From Anammoximicrobium sp964409865 (GTDB taxonomy: Bacteria > Planctomycetota > Planctomycetia > Pirellulales > Pirellulaceae): a stretch of 64,000 bases of DNA. Made by a program: the position numbers and the translations under genes. Shown piece after piece: positions 1 to 7,827 of the stretch (the stretch's first letter is position 1; each line of letters begins with the position of its first letter). A model generated the notes under the pieces. That model was not told the DNA's origin, did no database searches, and was given only the letters and a program-made list of their open reading frames with translations. The DNA lies in NCBI GenBank assembly GCA_964409865.1, contig CAYPGE010000004.1, positions 5,057 through 69,056 of the forward strand, in the 5' to 3' direction.

Positions 1-1200
1 GAGGGCCTGTTCCCACGTCATCTGCTGGCCCGTGTAGCAGACCATCTGGCCCAGCAGCGACAGCATCGTGCTGCGGACCATGCGGAGGCCGTCGTTCACG
101 GTCTGGCCGCTGCGGACGGCGTCGAACAGCACCACGTGCTCGGCATCGTACATGTTGGCTTTCGGTCCGCTGTACTCCCAGTTCGTGGCGCCTTCGATGC
201 GGCATTTGTTGGGCAAGTACGCGCGGCCCTTGGTGCCCAGAATCGTGTCCGAGACCTCGCTGTAGCAGCCGTCCTGGGCGCGGACGTTGGCATACAGCCG
301 CACGCCGTTGGCGTACTCGTAGACGATCGCGTCGTGGTCGAACACGTCGCCGTGGACGGGCGAGAAGCAGGACGAACGGCCGCCGGAACCGAAGGCTTTG
401 ACCGGCGTTTCCTCGCGCAACGCCCAGGCGGCCTTGTCGATGCTGTGCAACAGCGACTGCGGACCGTCGTCGCCCGACAGCCAGCGGAAGTGGTACCAGT
501 TGCGGAACTGGTACTCCAGTTCGCTCCACCCCGCCTGGCGTTCGATGTTGCGGTAGGTCGAACGCATGTAGGTTTCCTGGATCGCAACGATGTCGCCGAT
601 CGCGCCGTCCAGCACGCGCTGGATCGTTTCCTGCACCGCTTTGTCGTAGCGCCAGCACAGCCCGGAGACGATGCTCAGCTTCTTTTTCTGGGCCTCGTCG
701 ACCGCTTGCTGGACGACATGAATCCCCGGCGGATCGATGGCGTGGGGCTTCTCCACGAACACGTGCTTGCCGGCGTCGACGGCGGCCTTCAAGTAGAGGG
801 GATGATATTTGGACGTGCAGGCGATCAGCACGACGTCGACTCCGCTGTCGATCACTTTCTGGTAGGCGTCAAAGCCGACGAAGCAGTGGTCGTCGTCCAC
901 CGCCACCTGGTCGGGCTTGTTGTTCTTAAGGTTCGCACGGCTGGTCTTCACCTTGTCGTCGAAGATGTCGGACATGGCGATCAGGCGAACGTCAGGCCCG
1001 GCGTTCATGGCATTGACCGCCGCGCCGCTGCCGCGGCCACCGCAGCCGATCAAGCCAACCTTGATCACATCGCTGCCGGCGGCATGGACGCTGCGAGCCA
1101 GGGGCAGCGTGCCTAATGCCGTTCCGGCTGCGGCCGAGGCGGCCAGGAACTGACGGCGGGAAAAACGTTGGCGGGAGGTTGGCTCGTGGCGTTCGTTCAT
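1..1200 (-). CDS. Gfo/Idh/MocA family oxidoreductase, Tat-exported; left copy lacks its 3' end
   Basis: This is the left-arm copy of the gene complete at 57745-59061. It begins with an ATG at 1200 behind AAGGAG and reads 400 codons, ending in ...QAL at the window edge; the last 38 residues and the stop codon are absent. The Tat motif SRRQFL and the Rossmann motif GLIGCGGRGSGA are retained. The break is not at any recognisable gene or repeat boundary, which fits an arbitrary contig or fold-back end. Full description is under the right-arm copy. Confidence 0.85.
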   Translation of the reverse strand, partial: MNERHEPTSRQRFSRRQFLAASAAAGTALGTLPLARSVHAAGSDVIKVGLIGCGGRGSGAAVNAMNAGPDVRLIAMSDIFDDKVKTSRANLKNNKPDQVAVDDDHCFVGFDAYQKVIDSGVDVVLIACTSKYHPLYLKAAVDAGKHVFVEKPHAIDPPGIHVVQQAVDEAQKKKLSIVSGLCWRYDKAVQETIQRVLDGAIGDIVAIQETYMRSTYRNIERQAGWSELEYQFRNWYHFRWLSGDDGPQSLLHSIDKAAWALREETPVKAFGSGGRSSCFSPVHGDVFDHDAIVYEYANGVRLYANVRAQDGCYSEVSDTILGTKGRAYLPNKCRIEGATNWEYSGPKANMYDAEHVVLFDAVRSGQTVNDGLRMVRSTMLSLLGQMVCYTGQQMTWEQAL

Positions 1201-1373
1201 CGGGAGACTCCTTGGGATGGGACTTGAGGGATCACGGTTGTGCATGGTAACGATCTGCGGGCCGCATGTCATCCAGGGGGGAGAAGTTCCAGCATCCATC
1301 GCCACCAAACGCGACGCATGCTATGCTGGTGAGCGATCGGTCAGCCCTTCCAAGACGCCCCAGGAGTGAAACC
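1201..1373. promoter_or_regulatory. divergent intergenic region
   Basis: 173 bp between two divergently transcribed Tat-exported genes (Gfo/Idh and glycosidase-like). It must carry both promoters, but I see no convincing -35/-10 pair. Ribosome binding sites are clear on both sides: AAGGAG before the Gfo/Idh ATG and CAGGAG before the ATG at 1374. Mirror at 57572-57744. Confidence 0.4.
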
Positions 1374-2885
1374 ATGCACCGACGCGATCTGCTCAAAGCC
1401 GGCGCGGCAGCCGCTGGAATACTGGCTGTTCCCGCGAACCGTTCGACGGGCGCGGGCCACGCGATTTCTGCGATGCCGGCGGATACACCCGCCGTCTTGG
1501 CCGGCTACGGCGCCGCGGATCACCGGCGACGGCTGATGAACATCGGCTTCTGCCAGCGGGCCATTCGTACATGTTTGCGCAAGCATCTGGTCACCGGTTA
1601 CCTGCCGGGCCAGTGCTGTTACAACTTGGGCGAGTACCCCTGCCGCAAGCCTTGGGATCCCGATGATTGGGACGAGCAGGAATTGGACCGCCTGCGGGAC
1701 CACGGCATTCGCTTGCTCCAAGTCCACGAGGAATGGAACGATTCGCAACGTCTGTTCGGCGGCCACAAGCTCGCGCCGCTGAACCCCGCCGGCTTTCGCC
1801 GCTTCGTGGACATGGTACACCGGCGAGGCATGAAGCTGATCGTGTATGTGTCCAGCGGCTACTTCGAGAAAAACGATCCCGACTTCCGGCCGGAATGGAC
1901 CGCGAAGGACGATCATCCGCTGGTCGAGATCTACTTCCGCTACGCCCACTGTTCGCCGGCCAGTCCAGGTTGGCGGGCGTACTTCTTCAAGCATCTGGTC
2001 CGCATCTTGGACGACTACGGCATCGACGGCGTCTACAACGACCTCGGCTATCGTCAGCCACCAGACGTCGCGGGCCAGCCGAGCGGCGATCAAGTGCTGG
2101 CCTTCGAGGAAAACGCCGGCCACGACGGAGCATTGTCGGATCTGCTGGCCCTGATCTACGCCGAAGTCCATCGTCGCGGGGGTGTGGTCAAAGTTCATCG
2201 GGGCAACGTCCTTGCTCCCAAGACCGATCTGACGGTGTACGACTACCTCTGGGTCGGCGAAGGAGCGAAGCAAGGCGACCGTTTTCGCGAGGCCGTCAAG
2301 GGGCATGTGCCGTACGTCGTCCCGTGCCTGGACATGAGCCGAGCCACGATTGCCAGCGAGGACGAATTGTACTTGCACGCGATCCCCTACCTGCAATTCC
2401 CGCTGCTGCTGGCGGGGCGGCCGTTCACAGGCGAACGGGCCGCGATTTCCGGCATCGAGTATCCGCCCGAAGAACGCTGTTTCTGGACGCGGCACTGCCG
2501 GGCGATCTGGAAACACTACCAAGCCCACCCGAACGGCCCCTTCAGCTACGGCTGGTGGGATTCCGTGCCGGGGCGGCCGGAAGCCCGCCCCACACACGCC
2601 CGCTGGCTGAAGCAGTACCTGCCGATGGTCGAAGAGGGCACCTGGGCCTGGCTGGAAATCGGCCAGTCGGAATTGTTCCGCCAGGCGTTGCCCACGGATG
2701 TGGTCGCGTCTGCGTTTGCCAACCGTGAACTCTATCTGGTGTTGGCGAACTACGGCCAGCAGCCGGCGCAAGTCGAGACGCGCGACCAATACGTGGCAGT
2801 GGCGGACGCTGCCGCCGCTCCCAAGACAACGTGGCGTTTGGAGGGACGATCGCTGGCCATCTTGCGACGCTGTGTCCCATCGTAG
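1374..2885 (+). CDS. Tat-exported glycosidase-like TIM-barrel protein
   Basis: Predicted 503 residues. The start at 1374 is chosen because CAGGAG precedes it and the protein then opens with a short Tat-type leader (MHRRDLLKAG followed by an Ala-rich stretch); the open frame extends upstream to 1266 without a better start. The body reads like an alpha-amylase/GH-like barrel: repeated beta-strand plus Asp/Glu segments, a segment ending in VHEEWNDS near residue 115, and DYGIDGVYNDLGYRQ near residue 220, resembling the acid-bearing strands of barrel glycosidases. Catalytic residues cannot be assigned. It lies 55 bp upstream of a galacturonokinase-like gene on the same strand, suggesting release of sugars or uronic acids outside the cytoplasm. 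The substrate is unknown. Confidence 0.65.
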   Translation: MHRRDLLKAGAAAAGILAVPANRSTGAGHAISAMPADTPAVLAGYGAADHRRRLMNIGFCQRAIRTCLRKHLVTGYLPGQCCYNLGEYPCRKPWDPDDWDEQELDRLRDHGIRLLQVHEEWNDSQRLFGGHKLAPLNPAGFRRFVDMVHRRGMKLIVYVSSGYFEKNDPDFRPEWTAKDDHPLVEIYFRYAHCSPASPGWRAYFFKHLVRILDDYGIDGVYNDLGYRQPPDVAGQPSGDQVLAFEENAGHDGALSDLLALIYAEVHRRGGVVKVHRGNVLAPKTDLTVYDYLWVGEGAKQGDRFREAVKGHVPYVVPCLDMSRATIASEDELYLHAIPYLQFPLLLAGRPFTGERAAISGIEYPPEERCFWTRHCRAIWKHYQAHPNGPFSYGWWDSVPGRPEARPTHARWLKQYLPMVEEGTWAWLEIGQSELFRQALPTDVVASAFANRELYLVLANYGQQPAQVETRDQYVAVADAAAAPKTTWRLEGRSLAILRRCVPS

Positions 2886-2940
2886 AGGCCCTCACCCCCA
2901 GCCCGTCTCCCATACGGCGCGGGGAGGTTTGTTAGGTCCC

Positions 2941-4137
2941 ATGTCCCAAGTTGTATTCCTCGAACAACTGCGGCAGGAAGCGGTCCGACGCTATGGCGTG
3001 CGGCCGGGCGGCGTGCGCGTCGTGCGGTCGCCGTATCGCATCTGCCCGTTGGGCGCTCACATCGACCATCAGTTGGGGCCCGTGACGGCCATGGCCATCG
3101 ATCAGGCCGTCCACGTGGCCTATGCTCCGTTGGCAGGCGAAGTGCGGCTGAGCAGCTTGGACTTCGCGGGAGACGTTCAGTTTTCCTTGGATCACGTCCC
3201 CGAGCGGCGCGGCGGCGATTGGGGGAACTTTGCCCGCGGGGCGGTCCGTTCGTTACAGCAGCACTATCCTCTGCCATGCGGGATCCAAGGAGTGACCGCC
3301 GGCCGTCTGGACGGCGGCGGGCTCAGTTCCTCCGCCGCGATCGGCGTAGCCCTGCTGCTGGCCCTGGAGGAGGCTAACGGCCTGACGGTTACCGCGCAGG
3401 AGAACATCGCCCTGGACCAGGCGATCGAAAACGAGTACCTGGGCCTGCGGAACGGCATCCTGGACCAGTCGGCGATCTTGCTGTCGCGGCGAGGCCATCT
3501 GACGTACCTTGATTGCCGAACACGCGAACACGAATTGATCCCGTCCACGGTACCTGCCGGATCCCCGGCGATCCTGTTGGCGTTCTCCGGACTCAAGCAG
3601 GCGCTGGTCGGTACGGACTACAACCGGCGGGTCGACGAGTGCCGCGCGGCGGCAGAAGTGCTGCTGCGGGCGCTGGGCCGGCCGGATGCGGTGCCCGTCT
3701 TGCGGAACATTGAACCCGACGAGTACGCGAAATATCGGCACCTGTTGAACGGTCCCCCCGCCCGCCGCGCGGCGCACTTTTTCTCCGAAGTCCAACGCGT
3801 CCGGGAAGGGGTCGAATGCTGGCGTCGCGGTGACTTGGCCGGCTTCGGCCGTCTGGTCTCCGCCTCCGGCGAGAGTTCCATTCAGAATTACGAATGCGGC
3901 TGCCCGCCGTTGGTCGATTTGTACGAGATTCTGATCGCCACCGAGGGCGTGTACGGTACACGCTTCAGTGGCGCGGGTTTCCGCGGTTGTTGTGTGGCTC
4001 TGGTGGAGCGTCAAGCGGCAGAGGCGGCTGTGGAATCCGTCCTGGACCGGTATCGCCAGCGTCAGCCGCAACTGGCCGGCGACGCCTTCGCCCTGGTGTG
4101 CGGCAGCGACGACGGGGCAAGGCACCTGCGAGAGTAG
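2941..4137 (+). CDS. GHMP kinase, galacturonokinase-like
   Basis: Predicted 398 residues from the ATG at 2941, with GGGAGG upstream. All three GHMP kinase motifs are visible: substrate motif SPYRICPLGAHIDHQ (30-44), ATP-binding GGGLSSSAA (125-133), and C-terminal FSGAGFRGCC (about 342-351). True galactokinases carry GEHTDY in motif 1; GAHIDHQ and the stretch ENEYLGLRNGILDQSAILLS match what I recall of plant galacturonic-acid-1-phosphate kinase (Arabidopsis GalAK). The likely reaction is ATP-dependent phosphorylation of the anomeric hydroxyl of D-galacturonate, or of another sugar. It is cytoplasmic with no leader. It sits in a same-strand cluster with a secreted glycosidase-like protein and a Gfo/Idh dehydrogenase. 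It could be annotated galactokinase by homology; the exact sugar is inferred. Confidence 0.8.
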   Translation: MSQVVFLEQLRQEAVRRYGVRPGGVRVVRSPYRICPLGAHIDHQLGPVTAMAIDQAVHVAYAPLAGEVRLSSLDFAGDVQFSLDHVPERRGGDWGNFARGAVRSLQQHYPLPCGIQGVTAGRLDGGGLSSSAAIGVALLLALEEANGLTVTAQENIALDQAIENEYLGLRNGILDQSAILLSRRGHLTYLDCRTREHELIPSTVPAGSPAILLAFSGLKQALVGTDYNRRVDECRAAAEVLLRALGRPDAVPVLRNIEPDEYAKYRHLLNGPPARRAAHFFSEVQRVREGVECWRRGDLAGFGRLVSASGESSIQNYECGCPPLVDLYEILIATEGVYGTRFSGAGFRGCCVALVERQAAEAAVESVLDRYRQRQPQLAGDAFALVCGSDDGARHLRE

Positions 4138-4190
4138 GCATCTCGCTCCGCGAGATGGAAGGCGATCCTCTCGCGGAGCGAGAGGGCTAC
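4134..4190. repeat. imperfect palindrome containing the kinase stop codon
   Basis: Arms 4134-4155 (core TCTCGCTCCGCGAGA) and 4169-4190 (core TCTCGCGGAGCGAGA) pair with two or three mismatches around a 13-bp loop; each arm is itself partly palindromic. The kinase TAG (4135-4137) is inside the left arm, and the motif ends in GGCTACGATGA, like the element at 25431-25464. It could cap mRNA between the two genes. No T-run follows, so it is not a classical terminator. Confidence 0.75.
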
Positions 4191-4205
4191 GATGAGGAAG
4201 ACGCC

Positions 4206-5321
4206 ATGACAGACTTGCCGGATTCGATCGCGATTGCGGGAGCGTGGGGGTATATCGGCCGGAAGTTCCTGGACGTCGCCCTGCGGCAGCGGATTCGCAC
4301 GTTTGTGTATGACCCTGGCCCCATGCCGGCGGACATCGATCCGGACGCCTTGACCCGTCTAAACGACGAGTCGGAATTCTATCGCCTGCCGGTCGACATG
4401 TTCCACTTGGCCGCGCATCCCGATCAGCGCCGGACGGGGCAGCAGATGCTGCTCGAACGTGCCAGGTTCGAGCCGCTGGCCATCCTGAACGAAAAGCCCA
4501 TGGCCTCGCCGGAATCGCCTGAGGATTGTGACCAGTTGGTCGCCGGGGCGAGAGACAGCGGCGTCTGTATGCTGTACGATTTCCCCGAACTGTACGACCC
4601 CTTGACCGAGCGCATTATCGAACACCTCTCGTCCTATCGCGATGTGCAAATCACTGGCATCTCGATGTGCCGCTCCAAGGATCGCGAAGCCCCAGAGAAT
4701 CCGCGGAACTACAAGCGGATGGTCCCGATCCAGTACCAGGAATCCGTGCATTGCCTGGCGTACGTGCTGTTCGTGCTGGCGCGTATTCGCGGCAGCCTGG
4801 ACGAAGTGTTCGATGAAGGCGTTGGCATCCGCGCCGAGTCTGAGCCTTATTCGCCGCCGAACCCCGAAATCTACCCCTACGTCGTCGACGGAAAGTGCAG
4901 CTACCAGCTCACTCTGGGCAGCCTGGCGATCCAGGGCCTGACGAACTTCAAGGCCGGCGCGGAATTCACCAAACGGCGAGTTCTCTGCGGCCGCGGAGAC
5001 GGCCAGCCGTTTCGCATCGAGGTGGAATACCTGGAAGGCCAGAAGCAGTTGAAGATCAATGGCGCGGACCAGCGAGTCGATCCCTGCGCGAATTCCTACG
5101 AGTCGGTCCTGAGAACGTTCACGCGCTGGCGGCGGCACGTGGGTCGCGACGAGTTGATGAGCGGCATCTATCCGAATCCGGCCTTTGCACGCATCACGTA
5201 CCAGCTGTCCAGTGCGTTGTGGCGGGCCGGCCGCGCCCGCTCCGCGGTGCAACTGGCCGATGTGGATCAGCTGCTCAAGTTTGACGCCGGCTTTCGTGAA
5301 TCACTCCGTATTGGCCGATGA
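4206..5321 (+). CDS. Gfo/Idh/MocA-like NAD(P)-dependent oxidoreductase, cytoplasmic
   Basis: Predicted 371 residues from the ATG at 4206, preceded by GAGGAAG. The N-terminal Rossmann fold shows IAIAGAWGYIG (8-18), and ILNEKPMASP carries the family EKP motif (96-98) that contacts cofactor and substrate. The C-terminal alpha/beta domain runs from about residue 130. Unlike the two other Gfo/Idh proteins nearby it has no Tat leader, so it should act in the cytoplasm. It is 68 bp after the galacturonokinase-like gene and probably shares its transcript; oxidation of a sugar or uronate derivative is the likely role. Its Rossmann glycine pattern (GAWGYIG) departs from the usual GxGxxG, so cofactor preference is open. 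Confidence 0.7.
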   Translation: MTDLPDSIAIAGAWGYIGRKFLDVALRQRIRTFVYDPGPMPADIDPDALTRLNDESEFYRLPVDMFHLAAHPDQRRTGQQMLLERARFEPLAILNEKPMASPESPEDCDQLVAGARDSGVCMLYDFPELYDPLTERIIEHLSSYRDVQITGISMCRSKDREAPENPRNYKRMVPIQYQESVHCLAYVLFVLARIRGSLDEVFDEGVGIRAESEPYSPPNPEIYPYVVDGKCSYQLTLGSLAIQGLTNFKAGAEFTKRRVLCGRGDGQPFRIEVEYLEGQKQLKINGADQRVDPCANSYESVLRTFTRWRRHVGRDELMSGIYPNPAFARITYQLSSALWRAGRARSAVQLADVDQLLKFDAGFRESLRIGR

Positions 5322-5375
5322 TGGGGACTGCCAAGGCGGAAACCCACTTTTTGTCCCGCCGGTCATCCCATCATG

Positions 5376-5405
5376 TTGACAAATCTGCAGCACCTACTCT
5401 ACTCT
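5376..5405 (+). promoter_or_regulatory. sigma70-like promoter
   Basis: A perfect -35 box TTGACA (5376-5381), an 18-bp spacer and TACTCT (5400-5405). It lies about 120 bp upstream of the exported-protein start at 5526 and just after the end of the Gfo/Idh gene, so it probably starts a separate transcript with a leader of about 110 nt. Mirror at 53540-53569. Confidence 0.5.
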
Positions 5406-5525
5406 AGGAACATGCCAATTCAGGTTGTCCGTCAAGGAGCCTCTGCTGGACGAGACCCGGCTGGCCGGCTGGCAAACCGTCAAGATCCCATTTTCGTTCC
5501 TAAGAACCACGCAAAGGAGGAGGCG

Positions 5526-7202
5526 ATGAACCGATGGTCGCTCGTTGCTGTCGTCGCGGGGGTGCTATCCCTCGCTTTGGGTCCGCCCCTCGGCACGGCC
5601 GCGGACCAGAACGCCAGCCAGGACTTTGTTCTGACCGGTCCGGTGGTGGTGCCGCTGGAGGAAGTGCCGGCCTTTGGAAAGGAAGAGGCGGCCGGCCGAG
5701 TCCAGTTCCGCACTCCGCGGGGCCAGTCCGCGCAGTGTGTGCCGACGGCCAGTAGCGAGGTGAAGGCCTACCCGGCGCTGAAGTCCAAGCGTCCGCTGTA
5801 CGGGTCGGTCAAGTTCGAGGGCGACCCCTCCGACCCCGCAATCGGCACGACCTTTCACTTCGTCTTGGACGAAGCGGGCGAAGCGGAAAAGAAGCCCGAC
5901 GCCGGTGGGGGCACCGGCGACGCGAAGCCCCCGGCCGAAACGCCGAAGACGGCTGGCCAGACGCAAACCGGCAAGCCTTCACTGCTGAAAGAGCTGGCCA
6001 AGAACCTTGCAGTCCCGTCTCGCCCGGCGGATCCGTTTGCCCGACCGCCCCTCCAGGTCATCAAGCAGACGTACGACCTGCTGTACTTTGACCGCAATGG
6101 AGATTTGGACCTGACGAACGATGGCGTCGTCCGGCTGACCGACAAACCCGTCTTCGAGGCGATGCCGGCAGGCCAAGTGCGAGGACTTTCCGGGGAGATC
6201 GAGGTGGCTTTTGACTTCGGTCCACCCCTGGGCAAACAGCCTGTCCCCATCGCGGTCACGGTTCTCCCTTATCCGCAGGTCGACGGCCGTTTCCTTCTCC
6301 AAAACGTAAACGGGATCGGCTTTTCCTCCTATCGTGGCATGGGATATGTGAATTTCACGTCCAAGACCGTACGGCGTGGCGCGATCAAGCTCGGCGAGGA
6401 ACGGTACGTGACGTGGCTAAGCCAGGCGATGATCATCACGGGCCGGTACGACCGGCCCTACACGCGGCTGGAATTGCTGCGTGTGGATCGTCCCGCGAGC
6501 CCGGGGCTCTTGCAGCCAGGCTTTTTGGGCGGGGTCCATTTTGTCGGCCAGCAACTCGCGTCCATCTCCACGACGCCGTTGGGCGACAAGCTGATCATTG
6601 AGCCGTACCGCGGCGATACCGGCTTTCTGGAAATCGGTCCGGGTGGCAGGGCCATCACGGAAATGGGCTTGGCCGGGACACTGGTTCCCCAGACGGGGAC
6701 ACCGTTGATGGCAGCCCGGCTCAGTTCGTATCCTTTTCCCGCAACTCTGCCCCGCCGCTACACGCTGCCGGTGGGCGACTATACCCTGCCGTCGCTGACC
6801 GCTCAGTATGGCCGCCTGCGATTCAGCGGCCGCATCCAGGCAGTGCCTGCCGCGGTTTCCGCATCGTCCGCCAAGCAGCCCACGTTCCCGGTGCAAATCC
6901 GCAAAGACGCTCGGTTTTTGTTGGAATTCACCGGAAAGCCTGAGGTCGTGTTCTCAGCCCCGACCAAGGACAAGTCATTCCGCCCCGGAGACAAGGTCGC
7001 TATCCGGGCGATGTTGACCGAGCCGTGGCAGAATTTCCAGATCACGGGATTGTGGGACCTGACGAAAAAGGAACGGGACGTCACGTACCGGAGGGAAGGC
7101 GGCGATATCGTCGTGCCTCAGTATGCCCGGCTCGATCCGACCATCGCGATCAAGAACGCCGCTGGAAAAACTGTGGCCGAGGGCACGATGCCCTTTGGCT
7201 GA
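5526..7202 (+). CDS. exported protein of unknown function; candidate selenoprotein (frame continues past UGA)
   Basis: 558 residues to the first UGA, starting at the ATG behind AAAGGAGGAGG. A Sec signal peptide is clear (MNRWSLVAVVAGVLSLALG, cleavage near the GTAADQ segment). A low-complexity Gly/Pro/Lys-rich segment lies near residues 120-150; the rest is beta-rich, with DRNGDLDLTNDG near residue 200 resembling a calcium-binding loop. No family was recognised. The last residues read AEGTMPFG, then UGA (7200-7202), then 49 sense codons in the same frame, beginning GGTCGYSWRVP, to a second UGA at 7350. A perfect hairpin follows the first UGA. The product may therefore be 608 residues with selenocysteine; a nonsense mutation is the main alternative. 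Confidence 0.75.
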   Translation: MNRWSLVAVVAGVLSLALGPPLGTAADQNASQDFVLTGPVVVPLEEVPAFGKEEAAGRVQFRTPRGQSAQCVPTASSEVKAYPALKSKRPLYGSVKFEGDPSDPAIGTTFHFVLDEAGEAEKKPDAGGGTGDAKPPAETPKTAGQTQTGKPSLLKELAKNLAVPSRPADPFARPPLQVIKQTYDLLYFDRNGDLDLTNDGVVRLTDKPVFEAMPAGQVRGLSGEIEVAFDFGPPLGKQPVPIAVTVLPYPQVDGRFLLQNVNGIGFSSYRGMGYVNFTSKTVRRGAIKLGEERYVTWLSQAMIITGRYDRPYTRLELLRVDRPASPGLLQPGFLGGVHFVGQQLASISTTPLGDKLIIEPYRGDTGFLEIGPGGRAITEMGLAGTLVPQTGTPLMAARLSSYPFPATLPRRYTLPVGDYTLPSLTAQYGRLRFSGRIQAVPAAVSASSAKQPTFPVQIRKDARFLLEFTGKPEVVFSAPTKDKSFRPGDKVAIRAMLTEPWQNFQITGLWDLTKKERDVTYRREGGDIVVPQYARLDPTIAIKNAAGKTVAEGTMPFG

Positions 7203-7352
7203 GGCGGCACCTGCGGGTACTCGTGGCGAGTACCAACGGACCTCGAAGTCTCCGGCCAGCAAGAAACCTTTGTCGCGACGCTCAGCTACGACACGCTGGA
7301 ACTCTACGGCAAGATGGAGGCGACGCTGCCGATCGTCATCCAGGGGAAATGA
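7200..7352 (+). other. in-frame UGA plus 49-codon coding-like extension
   Basis: Reading through UGA 7200-7202 gives GGTCGYSWRVPTDLEVSGQQ and then an alternating hydrophobic/polar segment (FVATLSYDTLELYGKMEATL), ending at UGA 7350-7352. The extension looks like the missing last strands of the beta domain that precedes it. If UGA is selenocysteine the local motif is Sec-Gly-Gly-Thr-Cys. UGA is used as a normal stop elsewhere here (for example the metallophosphoesterase and aldo/keto-reductase-like genes), so general code reassignment is unlikely. Whether UGA is decoded or is a nonsense mutation cannot be decided from this window. Confidence 0.45.
7216..7234 (+). promoter_or_regulatory. candidate bacterial SECIS hairpin
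   Basis: GGTACTCG (7216-7223) and CGAGTACC (7227-7234) form a perfect 8-bp stem around loop TGG. The stem begins 13 nt and the loop 21 nt after the UGA. Known bacterial SECIS elements lie immediately 3' of UGA, with an apical loop about 16-37 nt away and a G among the first loop bases; this hairpin meets those criteria. No U-tract follows, so it is not a terminator. Confidence 0.4.
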
Positions 7353-7353
7353 C

Positions 7354-7524
7354 ATCACGAACGAATCGCCGACGGCCGAGGAGGCACACCGGATCTCCGC
7401 CGAACTGGACGCACCTTCGCTCCAGGCCGAGTCCCCGCCGGCGCTGCTCCTCCTGCCCAAGCTAAAGACCGCCGAGCAGGCCGCCCAGGTGCAGAAGGGC
7501 GACTGGGACGTGATGCGGTTCCTA
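7354..7524 (+). pseudogene. coding-like remnant without start codon
   Basis: One frame reads ITNESPTAEEAHRISAELD and continues as a plausible amphipathic protein to about 7524, where it meets the 3' end of the antitoxin gene on the other strand. No start codon is available. The ATG at 7349, which overlaps the preceding stop as ATGA, is one frame off and gives an Arg/Pro-rich peptide that stops soon. A frameshifted, truncated downstream gene is the best guess. The family was not recognised. Mirror at 51421-51591. Confidence 0.3.
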
Positions 7525-7827
7525 CGCGGCTTTCGTGTCCCGCGGCTTTGCTCGGAACTGAATCTCGACGCCTAATTCGCGAAGGACGGACATGAGACTA
7601 GAAAGTCGAGGGTTGCCGCGTTCGGAGAGCATGCTGTACAGGTTTTCGCGATTGAGCAAGGTACCCTCTGCAAGCCGTCCTATACCGCCGTGAGCCTCGG
7701 CGACATCGCGGATGGCCAAGAGAAAGACGTCTTCCCCTTCCTCCAAGGCGGCCGTCAAGTACCCGGCGGCATAATCAGGATCAGTTAGGTCCTCCAACAA
7801 GTGTTCTCTGTAATCAAGCGTCGGCAT
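7522..7827 (-). CDS. HTH addiction-module antitoxin (COG3636-like)
   Basis: Predicted 101 residues from the ATG at 7827 behind GAGGAAGGGG. It opens DYREHLLEDLTDPDYAAGYL and continues through VFLLAIRDVAEAHGG and LNRENLYSMLSERGNP, the hallmark order of the small XRE-type 'addiction module antidote' proteins. The HTH (about residues 45-85) should bind its own promoter. The partner RelE/HigB-like toxin is normally encoded immediately upstream; here only an N-terminal toxin stub remains (7814-7954), overlapping the antitoxin start by 14 nt. The antitoxin is therefore likely an orphan, kept as a regulator or protecting against a related toxin elsewhere. Confidence 0.8.
   Translation of the reverse strand: MPTLDYREHLLEDLTDPDYAAGYLTAALEEGEDVFLLAIRDVAEAHGGIGRLAEGTLLNRENLYSMLSERGNPRLSSLMSVLRELGVEIQFRAKPRDTKAA

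Noticed and set aside
1341..2789. 482-codon open frame antisense to the glycosidase-like gene
   Set aside because: No ribosome binding site or recognisable domain; a shadow of the gene with Tat leader and ribosome binding site on the + strand.
7200..7202. Genome-wide reassignment of UGA to Trp or Gly
   Set aside because: UGA ends other convincing genes in the window, such as the metallophosphoesterase and the aldo/keto-reductase-like gene.
7216..7234. Rho-independent terminator for the exported-protein gene
   Set aside because: No U-run follows the stem, and it lies within a frame that stays open to 7350.
7349..7450. New gene beginning at the ATGA overlap (ATG 7349)
   Set aside because: The frame gives an Arg/Pro-rich peptide that soon stops; the coding-like sequence is in another frame without a start.
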